From Bradyrhizobium canariense (GTDB lineage Bacteria > Pseudomonadota > Alphaproteobacteria > Rhizobiales > Xanthobacteraceae), in NCBI RefSeq assembly GCF_019402665.1, contig NZ_VSST01000043.1, positions 1-64,000 on the forward strand: a stretch of DNA of 64,000 nt, given 5' to 3'. The position numbers were made by a program, and so were the translations under genes. Below are positions 37,546 through 46,906 of this stretch, one piece after another (position 1 is the stretch's first letter; every line of letters begins with the position of its first letter). The notes beneath the pieces are model-generated. The model was given only the letters and a program-made list of their open reading frames with translations, made no database searches and was not told the origin of the DNA.

Positions 37546-38847
37546 TCACGCCCCGCGCTTCGGCCCCATCGCCTCGAACCCGGCCTTCTGCTCGTCGCTC
37601 AGGTCCGCCTCGAAATCATCGAGCGCGTCACTGACGCCGTTCACGGCCTGCAGCATCGTCTCCAGCCGCGCCTTCGCGGCGGTGAGGCGGGCCTGTGGTG
37701 TCGGTCCGGCCTGTGACGGACAGGCGCTGAGCGTTTCCATGGTGCGCAGCGTGGTGTCCTGGAGCACGTCGAGGCGGGCGCGGCCGGTGTCGTCGAGCTT
37801 GAGGATGGACGCGATCTCGGCCGCGGGCCATTGCTGCTGCACGAGCTGCTCATATTGGCGCTGCAGCTTCTCGTCGTAGCGGGGATCGCTGTCCGCCTGG
37901 CAGGCCGATGCCGTCTGGGGATTCTTTTGCTGGATGGCTGCAAGCGCGGCGCGGCGGTCCTTGGCCAGGCTGTCGAGCTTGGCCTTCTGGTCGTCGTCGA
38001 GGAGATCGACGAATTTGGCGAGCGATGGCGCGACGGCATCCGTTGCCTTGATCATGGCCTCGATGCGCTCGCGCATCAGGCCGAGGCGCTCCATGGCCGT
38101 CGCGGGGACCTGCGTCGGACAGGCGGCGCGGATGGTGTCGCGCGCGGATGCCCACGCGGTGGCGAGCTCGTCGAGCGCTGTGCGCTGCAATTCATTCGGC
38201 TGCACGATAGCGGCGATGCGGTCCACCGGCAGGCCGCCGGTGTCGCTGGCATCGCAGACCGTCTCCGCGGTCGGGACTCGCCGGCCGCGACGGCCTTGCG
38301 GCGTGGTGTAGGCCGCAAGCTCGGTGGCCGCATAGGGCGCGAAGATCGCGGCATAGATGTCGCCATAGCCATAGAGCGAGAGGCTGGTCGCATCGCCGAG
38401 GATGATTGCGGTGGTGAGGTCGTCATGCGCGAACGGCCAGAACACCGGGCCGACCCAGCCGTAGCTGCCGTCGGGATGGCGCCACCAGCCCTGCGGACGG
38501 CGGCCGCCGCGCCAGCCCGACAGCGCGGCTTGCGCCGTCATCGCGGCACGGAGGACGTAAGGATTGGCAGGCTGGCCGCGCTCTGCGCCGCGAGGATCTT
38601 GCGACCTCAACGCTGCGGAGCGGTATCGGCTGCCCCGCACCGCCATGCGGGCATGGCGCAAGCGAGACATGCCGATCATGTGGCCGACGGCAAAGCGCGC
38701 GACACCGAGCGGGCCGCCGCGGAAGCCGAACTGCGCCTCGGCGCGGCTTGGCAGCAGGAGCGCCAGAATCGCCAGCGTTGCGCCCGTTAGCGCCAGCCCC
38801 AGCTTGGGTCCCAAGCGTGATCTCGACATGACCACTGACCTGTCCAC
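37546..38847 (-). CDS. Periplasmic LTXXQ/Spy-like repeat protein
   Basis: 433 residues from GTG 38847, chosen because GGAGGAGGG lies 5 bases upstream; ATG 38829 is the alternative. A signal peptide ends at AEAQ. An RG-rich segment with a WWRHPDGSYGWVGPVFWPFA motif is followed by two tandem helical units, each resembling the LTXXQ family (NELQRTALDEL...RLGLMRERIEAM, and LDDTGRARLDVL...LTAAKARLETML), ending DLSDEQKAGFEAMG. Proteins with this fold act as periplasmic chaperones or stress sensors. Paired cysteines in each unit may form disulfides. The specific role is unknown. Confidence 0.8.
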   Translation of the reverse strand: MDRSVVMSRSRLGPKLGLALTGATLAILALLLPSRAEAQFGFRGGPLGVARFAVGHMIGMSRLRHARMAVRGSRYRSAALRSQDPRGAERGQPANPYVLRAAMTAQAALSGWRGGRRPQGWWRHPDGSYGWVGPVFWPFAHDDLTTAIILGDATSLSLYGYGDIYAAIFAPYAATELAAYTTPQGRRGRRVPTAETVCDASDTGGLPVDRIAAIVQPNELQRTALDELATAWASARDTIRAACPTQVPATAMERLGLMRERIEAMIKATDAVAPSLAKFVDLLDDDQKAKLDSLAKDRRAALAAIQQKNPQTASACQADSDPRYDEKLQRQYEQLVQQQWPAAEIASILKLDDTGRARLDVLQDTTLRTMETLSACPSQAGPTPQARLTAAKARLETMLQAVNGVSDALDDFEADLSDEQKAGFEAMGPKRGA

Positions 38848-38986
38848 CTTGGCCCTCCTCCGGCGCCAAGCGCGCATCGCGTCGCATCACAATGACGCGC
38901 GAGGGAACCAAATGTTCCGGAAGCGTACAGGGCAAAGCGTCGCGGTATTTGCTTAGGACGTCTCGGCGGCGCCTGAGCGAGCGCCT

Positions 38987-39125
38987 CGCCCTTCGAGACG
39001 ACCGCTTCGCGGCCTCCTCAGGATGAGGCTTGGCAGCACATCCGTCTGCGTTGAAATTGCCGCCGCAGACTCATCCCTCATCCTGAGGGCCCGCCGCAGG
39101 CGGGCGTCTCGAAGGACGGCCGCAG
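38987..39125. repeat. Palindromic intergenic repeat (CATCCTGAGG/CGTCTCGAAGG type)
   Basis: Left arm CCTTCGAGACG plus CCTCCTCAGGATGAGG is inverted relative to the right arm CCTCATCCTGAGG plus CGTCTCGAAGG; the right arm contains its own hairpin GCCCGCCGCAGGCGGGC. A second copy lies at 53350-53467. It fills the gap between two minus-strand genes. Confidence 0.75.
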
Positions 39126-39147
39126 GCGCAGCGGCGAAGCGCCGCCT

Positions 39148-40143
39148 TCACTCCGCCTTCTGGGGCAGCACGAAAGTCTGGCCAGGATAGATCAAATTGG
39201 GATTGTGGATCTTGGCGCGGTTGGCGTTGTAGATCACCGCAAAGCGGGCGCCGTCGCCATAAGCGAGCCGGCTGAGCGCCCATAGGCTGTCGCCGCGGGA
39301 GATCACCCGGCTGCCGCCTGTTTCCGCCGGTGCACCGCCGACGACATCCGCCGGCGAGGCCGATGCAACCGCCGTGGCCGCGGGCGCCCGCGCCATCACC
39401 CCTGACCCGCCCTTCGGTTTCGGTGCGCCCATCAGTCGGGGGCGGGCCGCAGGCCTGTCCGATAAAGATGCCACGACATCCGACTTGTCGTCGGGCTTCT
39501 CGGCCTTCGCTTCCTGCTTCGTCTCTTGCCTCGCGGCGGGTGCAGGGCGTGCGGGCGGTGGCGCGGCTTCGGCGATCGTCACCGGCATGCTGCGGCCGGA
39601 TTGCGTGACGGTGCCGTCAGGCGATTTCGCCCGCAGGGTCAGCTCGTAGGAACCGGCGGGAAGCTGCGGCGGCGTCATCACGAATTGGCCCGACGCATCC
39701 GCGACCACCGTGTCGAGCGGCTTGCCGTCGCGCAGCAGCTCGACCTTGGCGCCCGGCGTCGCCTGGCCCGCGATCACCGCCGCCTCGCCGTGATCGTCGA
39801 CGCGTGCGACGTCGAAGCGGGGGCCGCTATCGGCAACCGCCGGCGGCGGCTTGACCGGTGCAAGATCGGCAAGCGCGGCCGTGACCTGCTTTTGCGTCTC
39901 GGCCAGCGCACCCGCCTTCGGCTCGGGGGCCGGTGCCGGAGACGCAGCTGGCGCCGGCGGCGCGACCGCGGCGAGCTTGGGCTCTTCCGGCTTGGGCTCG
40001 ACCTTGGGTTCCGGCTTGGCGGCGATGTCGGTCTTCGCCCCCATCGGCAACAGGCGACGCAGCTCGGTGGGGCCGATCACCAGCACGGTGCCGCCCACCG
40101 CGAACAGACAGAATGCAATGAAGGCCTTGGATGCGGTCAACAT
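39148..40143 (-). CDS. LysM-domain envelope protein with proline-rich stalk
   Basis: 331 residues. An N-terminal membrane segment (about 7-24) is followed by a Lys/Pro/Glu-rich stalk, a bacterial Ig-like/carboxypeptidase-regulatory-like beta domain (about 130-220: ATPGAKVELLRDGKPLDTVVADASG), another disordered stretch, and a C-terminal LysM domain (SRGDSLWALSRLAYGDG to NLIYPGQTFVLP). LysM binds peptidoglycan, so the protein probably spans the periplasm from the inner membrane to the cell wall. ATG 40143 is chosen for the membrane segment; the upstream frame to 40194 lacks a ribosome site. Confidence 0.85.
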   Translation of the reverse strand: MLTASKAFIAFCLFAVGGTVLVIGPTELRRLLPMGAKTDIAAKPEPKVEPKPEEPKLAAVAPPAPAASPAPAPEPKAGALAETQKQVTAALADLAPVKPPPAVADSGPRFDVARVDDHGEAAVIAGQATPGAKVELLRDGKPLDTVVADASGQFVMTPPQLPAGSYELTLRAKSPDGTVTQSGRSMPVTIAEAAPPPARPAPAARQETKQEAKAEKPDDKSDVVASLSDRPAARPRLMGAPKPKGGSGVMARAPAATAVASASPADVVGGAPAETGGSRVISRGDSLWALSRLAYGDGARFAVIYNANRAKIHNPNLIYPGQTFVLPQKAE

Positions 40144-40326
40144 CGGAAACGAACCCTGATCAGGAAGAATTTTGCAAATCAATCGGCCCGGCAAGGTGCG
40201 CCGTTTTGGTCACGGCAGCAAGACGGTCGATAGGATGATGAGCCGGCACGGCGATGAACCGACGCACCCCCGCCGGTGTCAAATGCTCAAGGCCGCATCG
40301 CGGCATTTTTCTCGAGGAATTGTCCC

Positions 40327-41028
40327 GTGAACGCATTTTGCCGTCCCGCACAATGGCCTGTTGGGCTGGTGCTTGCCCTGACAATGGCCGCAACTCCAGG
40401 GCTCGCCGCGTCCGGCCCGCCGCCGGATTACATCCTCACCGACAATGCCGATCTCGCCTTCACCTCACCCGACGGCGCCACGGGGATCGAGCAGTACATG
40501 AAGGACGGCGGCGATTTCGACGTCAAATGGCAGGCCTGGACGAGGCGTGGCGAACAGATGACGGAGCTCAAGCCCGAGCAGGGCTACGGGGCCGGCTTCC
40601 GCTTCACCCCCGACTCGCAATGGCTGGTGCGGATGCAGAAGACCGGTTCCGGCGAGCAGGACCTCTATCTCTACCATGCCGAGAAGGGTGCCTTCGTCAG
40701 CGCGACGAAGACCTCGCTCAGCGACTTGGCCTGGGCCTATTTCCACGGCCGGCCGGAAACTGGGAAGATGAAGCTCGACTACCACATCTCGGCCAATCTC
40801 GTGAAAGGCACCGAAGAGGCCTATCGCGGGCTCGGCGTGCACTGGCCGGACAACCGTTACCTCGTGATCTCGTTGTCGGGCGAAATGGACAAGCATCCGA
40901 AGAACGTCGCCGTGAAGGGATTGGCCGACTGGCGCTGCCGCTATGACCTCAAGACCGGGGCCTTCGACGTGCCATCGATGTTCGCCAAGACCAATGCGGA
41001 AGCGTTGAGATGGGAAATCCGACGCTGA
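40327..41028 (+). CDS. Secreted protein of unknown function
   Basis: 233 residues from GTG 40327, with GAGGA 9 bases upstream. A signal peptide ends near LAAS. The mature part (DNADLAFTSPDG, GYGAGFRFTPDSQWLVRMQKTGSGEQDLYLYH, VHWPDNRYLVISLSG) looks like a WD/YVTN-type beta structure, perhaps half a propeller. I do not recognise a family. Divergent from the LysM gene and upstream of the GGDEF-EAL gene. Confidence 0.72.
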   Translation: MNAFCRPAQWPVGLVLALTMAATPGLAASGPPPDYILTDNADLAFTSPDGATGIEQYMKDGGDFDVKWQAWTRRGEQMTELKPEQGYGAGFRFTPDSQWLVRMQKTGSGEQDLYLYHAEKGAFVSATKTSLSDLAWAYFHGRPETGKMKLDYHISANLVKGTEEAYRGLGVHWPDNRYLVISLSGEMDKHPKNVAVKGLADWRCRYDLKTGAFDVPSMFAKTNAEALRWEIRR

Positions 41029-41167
41029 GGGAACCATGGTCCACCGCGCCTTCAGACAAGCGATGGAACCAACCCTCTGATTCCATTCCGATTCATGTTT
41101 TCCTAACCCTCACTGGTAACGCGCTCTTGTCGGTTTTGCCGCATCTTGCATCCCACGGGAGGGCTGC

Positions 41168-43831
41168 ATGGGCACATCGATCCGATGGAGCGCGCGCATG
41201 CGCGCGTTGCTGCGCCGTTGGCGCGGAGCGCCGCTGACATGGCTGATCGCAGGCGGCTTCGTGCTGATGGCCGCAATGGCTGTGGGCACCGCGCTCACTG
41301 TCGACCGCTTCCGGCAGAATGCAATTGAAAGCGGCCGTGGCAGCGTGGAGAGCGCGGTCCGGTTGCTCGCCCGCCATTTCGACCGCGAGTTCGAGGATTT
41401 TGCGGTGCTGCAGAAGAGCATCATCGCGGAACTCGAAAGCCATGGCATCGAATCCGCAGACGTCTTCCGCAGCGAGATGGGCACGCTCGCCATGCACGAG
41501 GTGCTGCGCGCCAAAGCCAGCGGCTGGTCCGACGTCGCCGGTGCCAACGTGTTCGACGCCAGGGGCGTGCTGATCAACTCGTCGCGGCGCTGGCCGGTCG
41601 CCGATGTTTCGGTCGCCGACCGCGGCTATTTCGATCGCCTCAAGAACGATCCGGCTTCGCAGGAGGCGGTCGAGGTCGTACCCGGACGGTTGGGCAGCGG
41701 ACCGGTCATCGTATTCGCGCGCCGCGTCTCCGGCCCCCACGGCGAATTCCTCGGGTTGGTCTCGCGCGCGATCGCGCCGGAGCAACTCGAATCCTTCTTC
41801 GCCTCGAGCGGGCTCGGCGAGGATTCCTCGATCGCGATGCATCACCAGAACGGCCAGTTGCTCGCGCGCGTTCCGCATGTGGAGGCGATGATCGGGCAGA
41901 ATTTCCGCAACGGCACGCGCGAGCAGATGGCGGTGTTCGAGCGAACCTTCGTCACGATGCAGCTCGCAAGCCCGATCGACGGCAAGGATCGCATCGTCGC
42001 CGCACGCCTCCTGACCGGCGAGCCGCTGGTCGTGGTCGCGACCAAGTCGCTGGATGCGGCGCTGGCGACATGGCACACGCAAACGAAATTCTTCGTGGCC
42101 GTCGCCGTGCTGTCGATCGGCCTGCTCGTACTCACGCTCTATTTCATCTTCCGCCAGATGACCCGCCGGCTCGCCGTGGAGAAGCAGCAGCTCGACACCG
42201 CGATGAACACGATGACGCAGGGTCTCCTGATGTTCGACCAGGACGAGCGGCTGATCGTCTGCAACCGGCGCTACATCGAGATGTATGGGCTATCGGCCGA
42301 TGTGGTGAAGCCCGGCGCATATTTCCGCCAGGTGATCCGGCATCGCCACGACACCGGCTCGTTCCACGGCGACGTCGATTCCTATTGCGACCGCATTTTG
42401 GGCGATGCCGGGCAGACGCAGAGCACGATCGTCGAGACCTCCGATGGCCGCCTGATCGAGATCAAGAACCAGCCCGGCGCCGCCGGCGGCTGGCTCGCGA
42501 CCCATGACGACGTCACCGAGCGCATCCGCGCCGACGAGCGCATCGCGCATATGGCGCATTACGACGCGCTGACCGACCTGCCCAACCGCGTGCTGATGCG
42601 CGGCCATCTGGAGCGGCGCGTCGCCGAGCTTGCCCAGGGCAAGCCGTTCGCGATCCTCTATATCGACGTCGACGAGTTCAAGGGCGTCAACGATTCGCTG
42701 GGACACGAGGTCGGCGACGAGTTGCTGCGCCAGGTCGCGAACCGCCTGCGCGCCTGCGTCAGCGGCAACGACATGGTCGCGCGGCTGGGCGGTGACGAAT
42801 TCGCCATTGTCAAGGCCGGCACCCGCGATGAGGCCGAGCTGACGGCCCTGGCCGAGCAGATCCTGAAGGCGCTGCGCGCGCCCGTGGACTGCAACGGCCA
42901 GGACATCCCGACCGATGCCAGCATCGGCATCGCGATCGCACCCGACCACGGCGACAATCCCGACGATCTGCTCAAGCGCGCCGATCTCGCGATGTATGCG
43001 GCAAAATCCGAGGGCCGCCGTACCTTCCGTGTCTTCGCGCCCGAATACGACGCCAAGGCGCGGCTGCGCCGCCAGCTCGAGTTCGATCTGCGGCAGGCGC
43101 TGGCCCGCGGCGAGTTCGAGGTGCACTACCAGCCGCTGGTCGATCTCGCGGCCAACGTTGTCACCGGCTGCGAAGCGCTGCTGCGCTGGCATCATCCGGA
43201 GCGCGGCATGGTCTCGCCCGCCGATTTCATCCCGGTTGCGGAAGAGACCGGATTGATCGGCGAGATCGGCGAATGGGTGCTGAGGCAGGCCTGTCTCGAG
43301 GCCGCCAGCTGGCCCGGCGACATCGACATCGCGGTCAACGTCTCGCCGGTGCAGTTCCGCTCGCGGACATTGGCGCTGAAGGTGGCAGCCGCGCTCGCCG
43401 AGTCGGGGCTCGCGCCCGGACGGCTCGAGCTCGAGATCACCGAGACCGTCCTGATCCGCGATGACCAGGAGGCGCTGACGATCCTGCAGCAGTTGCGCGA
43501 ACTCGGAGTGCGCATCGCGCTCGACGATTTCGGCACCGGCTATTCGTCGCTGAGCTATTTGCATCGTTTTCCGTTCGACAAGATCAAGATCGACCGCAGC
43601 TTCATCAGCGACATCGGCGAACCCGAGGATTCCTCGCCGATCGTGCAGGCGGTGGTGCACATGGCCGCCGCCCGCCACATGGCGACGACCGCCGAAGGCG
43701 TCGAGACCGAAGCGCAGCGCGCGGTGCTGCTCCAGCTCGGATGCAGCCAGATGCAAGGCTGGCTGTTCAGCCCTGCCGTGCCGGCGGCGAAACTGAAGCA
43801 GCTGTTGTCGGCACAGGCGGCCGCGGCGTAG
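41168..43831 (+). CDS. Membrane GGDEF-EAL cyclic-di-GMP enzyme with sensor and PAS domains
   Basis: 887 residues: membrane helix (about 20-42), a dCACHE-like periplasmic sensor (about 45-300), a second helix (about 308-330), a PAS fold (about 340-460, LDTAMNTMTQGLLMFDQDERL), GGDEF (motif GGDEF near 541, intact) and EAL (EALLRWHHPE near 667, DDFGTGYSSL, all metal-binding motifs intact). Both diguanylate cyclase and phosphodiesterase activities are therefore possible. The ATG at 41168 has GGGAGGG upstream. Senses a periplasmic small molecule and sets local cyclic-di-GMP, affecting motility or biofilm. Confidence 0.93.
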   Translation: MGTSIRWSARMRALLRRWRGAPLTWLIAGGFVLMAAMAVGTALTVDRFRQNAIESGRGSVESAVRLLARHFDREFEDFAVLQKSIIAELESHGIESADVFRSEMGTLAMHEVLRAKASGWSDVAGANVFDARGVLINSSRRWPVADVSVADRGYFDRLKNDPASQEAVEVVPGRLGSGPVIVFARRVSGPHGEFLGLVSRAIAPEQLESFFASSGLGEDSSIAMHHQNGQLLARVPHVEAMIGQNFRNGTREQMAVFERTFVTMQLASPIDGKDRIVAARLLTGEPLVVVATKSLDAALATWHTQTKFFVAVAVLSIGLLVLTLYFIFRQMTRRLAVEKQQLDTAMNTMTQGLLMFDQDERLIVCNRRYIEMYGLSADVVKPGAYFRQVIRHRHDTGSFHGDVDSYCDRILGDAGQTQSTIVETSDGRLIEIKNQPGAAGGWLATHDDVTERIRADERIAHMAHYDALTDLPNRVLMRGHLERRVAELAQGKPFAILYIDVDEFKGVNDSLGHEVGDELLRQVANRLRACVSGNDMVARLGGDEFAIVKAGTRDEAELTALAEQILKALRAPVDCNGQDIPTDASIGIAIAPDHGDNPDDLLKRADLAMYAAKSEGRRTFRVFAPEYDAKARLRRQLEFDLRQALARGEFEVHYQPLVDLAANVVTGCEALLRWHHPERGMVSPADFIPVAEETGLIGEIGEWVLRQACLEAASWPGDIDIAVNVSPVQFRSRTLALKVAAALAESGLAPGRLELEITETVLIRDDQEALTILQQLRELGVRIALDDFGTGYSSLSYLHRFPFDKIKIDRSFISDIGEPEDSSPIVQAVVHMAAARHMATTAEGVETEAQRAVLLQLGCSQMQGWLFSPAVPAAKLKQLLSAQAAAA

Positions 43832-44172
43832 CGGCGCCCCGGTCATCCGGTCCCGCCGTTTGGAGGATGTGTCGCGGAATCGGACAAGGCTTGTCCGCTT
43901 CGAAATCCGGCCATCCCGCGCCACAAGCGTGCCCAATCGCGACATCGATGTGACGGCCGTGTGGCGGCCTGCCCCCCTTTTCTTACAAGCACTCCCCTCC
44001 CCGCCCGCCCGCCGTGCGTTCGCGAAAGCGCGGGCCGGCTTGGAGCAGGATCGGACAAAGCATGCCGGGTTCAGGAAATACGCACCGCAATCGCGGCGCA
44101 TAGAACACGCGCCGTTCCGTACAAATGCGGACGACTGATCGAGAGCCCGAGCTGATCAGGAGGAGCCACACC
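43832..44172. other. Intergenic region without recognised gene
   Basis: 341 bases between the GGDEF-EAL gene and the AraC gene. No frame with a ribosome site or family-like sequence was seen on either strand. The AraC ribosome site (AGGAGCC) is at the right edge; the promoter could not be assigned. Confidence 0.4.
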
Positions 44173-45132
44173 ATGACCGGGAACATTGCACTCATGCGCA
44201 ATCCCTCGCACAAGGGCTTGCCGCCCGCACCCGACGCACAGCCTGACGACCGCTCGACGTCCGAACGGCGCGCCGCCGACGCGGAGATGGCGCGTGTGCT
44301 CAGGACCGAGCCGTTTCGCGTGGCGCTGGACTCCTCGGGTGCCGGTATCGCGCACTGGAAGCATGATCCGCTGCACGACGTCGTCGAGCCCATGCGCCAC
44401 CACGTGGTCATGGCGCATAAAGGCGTGATGCAGCGCATGGAGCGGCGCTCGGGAAAATCGATCTCGATCGGCACGTTTCGTCCGGGGGTCGTGAACATCG
44501 TTCCGGAAGGGTCGAGCTCCCGATGGGACATTCCGAAGCCCGTCGACGTCGTGCAGCTTTACCTTCCCGACGCAACGCTGCAGCGCATCGCCGGCGAGGC
44601 CGGAACCGCCGGGCCCGCCGAATTGATTGAGCGAACGGCGCATCCCGACACGATCACGTCCCGACTGCTCCTGAGCGCGGCGGATTCGCTGGAGAGCCAT
44701 GGCGTGCTTGATACGCTGTTCCGGCATCAGCTCACGGATCTTCTGGCCACGCGCCTTTTGGCTGCGCATGCAGGCTCGCCAACCACGTTCCAGCCGACCA
44801 TGGGCGGACTGGCGCCGAAGGTCCTGCTCCGTGCAATCGAACGATTGCGCTCCGATAGCGAAACGGACGTCTCGCTCGATGCGCTGGCGTCCGATGCCGG
44901 GCTATCGCGCTTCCATTTCTGCCGGTCCTTCAAGGAGAGCACCGGGCTGTCGCCGCATGCCTGGCTGCGCCAGCACCGGCTCGAGCAGGCCATGAACATG
45001 CTGCGGGAGAGCGACGAATCGATCGTCTCGGTCGCCGCGGCGCTTGGTTACTCCTCGCAGACCGCCTTCGCCGCGGCATTCAAGAAGCTGACGGGCGAGA
45101 CGCCGAGCGATTGGCGCAGGCGCATGCGTTAG
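44173..45132 (+). CDS. AraC-family transcriptional regulator
   Basis: 319 residues from ATG 44173 with AGGAG upstream. The C-terminal 100 residues hold two helix-turn-helix motifs (VSLDALASDAGLSRFHFCRSFKESTG and SIVSVAAALGYSSQTAFAAAFKKLTG, ending TPSDWRRRM). The N-terminal 200 residues form the ligand-sensing part, with a cupin-like stretch (SISIGTFRPGVVNIVPEG). It precedes a run of co-directional genes for acetoacetate and 3-hydroxybutyrate metabolism and is their likely activator. The inducer is unknown. Confidence 0.9.
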   Translation: MTGNIALMRNPSHKGLPPAPDAQPDDRSTSERRAADAEMARVLRTEPFRVALDSSGAGIAHWKHDPLHDVVEPMRHHVVMAHKGVMQRMERRSGKSISIGTFRPGVVNIVPEGSSSRWDIPKPVDVVQLYLPDATLQRIAGEAGTAGPAELIERTAHPDTITSRLLLSAADSLESHGVLDTLFRHQLTDLLATRLLAAHAGSPTTFQPTMGGLAPKVLLRAIERLRSDSETDVSLDALASDAGLSRFHFCRSFKESTGLSPHAWLRQHRLEQAMNMLRESDESIVSVAAALGYSSQTAFAAAFKKLTGETPSDWRRRMR

Positions 45133-45230
45133 CAGCAATCTCTCGACAACGACGGCAATCGCGCTGGGGCACCGGCAAATCGGGTCAGCTACATCATCTC
45201 CATGTCCAGACCAATCGAGGGAGACCAAAG

Positions 45231-45521
45231 ATGACCTGGAAAAACTTCGTCAACCGACGGCTGATTGCCTCACGCCGCCGAAGCCTTGCGACCGCGACCT
45301 TGTACGGACTCTCGCTGGCCGTTCGCTTCACGTCGGCGACGGGCGAGGAAGTGGAAATTCCAGCTTACACCATGCACCCGGCACAGCCGCCCGTTTCCAT
45401 CATGATCCGAAATGGCCCCGGCCTTCCCTATCAGGACTGGAGTCGAAGTGAGCTTCAGCCCGTTGTCCTAGGCTACGGCCGGCCACCGAATTCGCTGCAG
45501 GCACGCTGCATCGCGCCCTAA
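45231..45521 (+). CDS. Small hypothetical protein
   Basis: 96 residues from ATG 45231, with GGGAGA 8 bases upstream. A basic N-terminus (RRLIASRRRS) precedes a weakly hydrophobic segment, then a Pro-rich C-terminus (AYTMHPAQPPVSIMIRNGPGLPYQDW). It might be exported, but no clear cleavage site is seen. It lies between the AraC gene and the flavoprotein gene, all co-directional. No family recognised. Confidence 0.55.
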   Translation: MTWKNFVNRRLIASRRRSLATATLYGLSLAVRFTSATGEEVEIPAYTMHPAQPPVSIMIRNGPGLPYQDWSRSELQPVVLGYGRPPNSLQARCIAP

Positions 45522-45623
45522 GGCCAGCGACCCAACCAAACCCACGCGCTGACGCGGACGCTGCCCTCAACGCAGCAGCGCGGTCGCGCGCGGTCTTTCG
45601 AACAGCAACCAAGGAGAGAATCC

Positions 45624-46829
45624 ATGCGACTCGTCATCATCGGCGCCGGCTTCGCCGGCATGTACGCCGCCCTTTCCGCAGCCCGGCTGCGCGACATCCG
45701 AGGCGTCTCGCCGCAAGATCTGCAGATCGCGCTCGTCTCACCGGAGCCGACGCTGGTGGTCCGTCCGCGGCTCTACGAGCCGAAGCCGGAAACCCTGACG
45801 GCCCCGCTGCTCGACGTCCTCGAGGCGATCGACGTCGACTACATCCAGGGCAGCGCCGAGACGATCAACACCGAGGCCCGAACGGTGCAGATCACGCCCG
45901 CGAAGGGCGCGCGAAAGACGCTGTCCTACGACCGCCTCGTCGTGACCACCGGCAGCCGGCTGTTCCGTCCGAACATTCCGGGCCTCGCCGAGCATGCTTT
46001 CAGCGTCGATTCGCTCGACGATGCCGTTGCGCTCGACAAGCATCTGCATGGTCTCGCGAAGCGGCCTGCCGTGAACGGACGCGACACGGTCGTCGTCGCC
46101 GGCGGCGGCTTCACCGGGATCGAGGCGGCCACCGAAATACCGGCGCGGCTGCGCGAAATCCTGGGCCCCAATGCCAGGACGCGCGTCGTCATCGTCGATC
46201 GCAACACTGCGATCGCACCCGACATGGGTGCAGGCGCCCGCCCCATCATCGAGGAAGCCTTGCGCAAGGTTGGCGTAGAGACACGGCTCGGCGCCGGCGT
46301 CGCCGCGCTCGACGAGAGCGGCGTCACCCTTTCCAGCGGTGAGCACATCGAAACCGAGACGGTGATCTGGGCGGCGGGCATTCGTGCGGCGCCGTTGACC
46401 GGGCGGATTCCCGCCGAGCGCGACAATTTCGGACGGTTGCTGGTCGATCGCTGCTTGCAGGTGCCAGGCGTTCAGGGTGTCTTCGCCGCCGGCGACGCGG
46501 CACGCGCCGCCTGCGACGACGAGGGCAATTACGCACTGATGTCGTGCCAGCACGCCACGCGGATGGGCGCCTTTGCCGGCAACAATGCCGCGGCCGAATT
46601 GCTCGGCGTTCCGACCAGGCCCTACCACCAGAAGACCTACGTCACGTGCCTCGACCTTGGCGAAGCCGGTGCGCTGTTCACACGCGGATGGGAGCGCAAG
46701 GTCGAGCTGGTCGGCGACGTCGCCAAGAAGACCAAGCGTGAGATCAACACCGTCTGGATCTATCCGCCGAAGGCGGAGCGCGCCCTGGCACTCGCGTCGG
46801 CCGATCCGGAACGGTTGACCGAAGTCTAG
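45624..46829 (+). CDS. NDH-2-like FAD/NAD(P) oxidoreductase
   Basis: 401 residues of the pyridine nucleotide-disulphide oxidoreductase fold: FAD site IIGAGFAGMYAALSAARL at residue 4, NAD(P) site VVVAGGGFTGIEAATE near 154, and the second FAD contact GVFAAGDAA near 289. No membrane-binding C-terminal helix is obvious, so it may be peripheral. It probably oxidises NADH, possibly produced by the downstream 3-hydroxybutyrate dehydrogenase, with quinone or another acceptor. GGAGAG lies upstream of the ATG. First enzyme gene of the AraC-linked cluster. Confidence 0.88.
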   Translation: MRLVIIGAGFAGMYAALSAARLRDIRGVSPQDLQIALVSPEPTLVVRPRLYEPKPETLTAPLLDVLEAIDVDYIQGSAETINTEARTVQITPAKGARKTLSYDRLVVTTGSRLFRPNIPGLAEHAFSVDSLDDAVALDKHLHGLAKRPAVNGRDTVVVAGGGFTGIEAATEIPARLREILGPNARTRVVIVDRNTAIAPDMGAGARPIIEEALRKVGVETRLGAGVAALDESGVTLSSGEHIETETVIWAAGIRAAPLTGRIPAERDNFGRLLVDRCLQVPGVQGVFAAGDAARAACDDEGNYALMSCQHATRMGAFAGNNAAAELLGVPTRPYHQKTYVTCLDLGEAGALFTRGWERKVELVGDVAKKTKREINTVWIYPPKAERALALASADPERLTEV

Positions 46830-46906
46830 ACGCCCACGTGATGATGGCCGCGCTCCCGCGGGGCGCGCGGCCGCCACTGCAGACCGATCAATCAGGAGCC
46901 CACAGC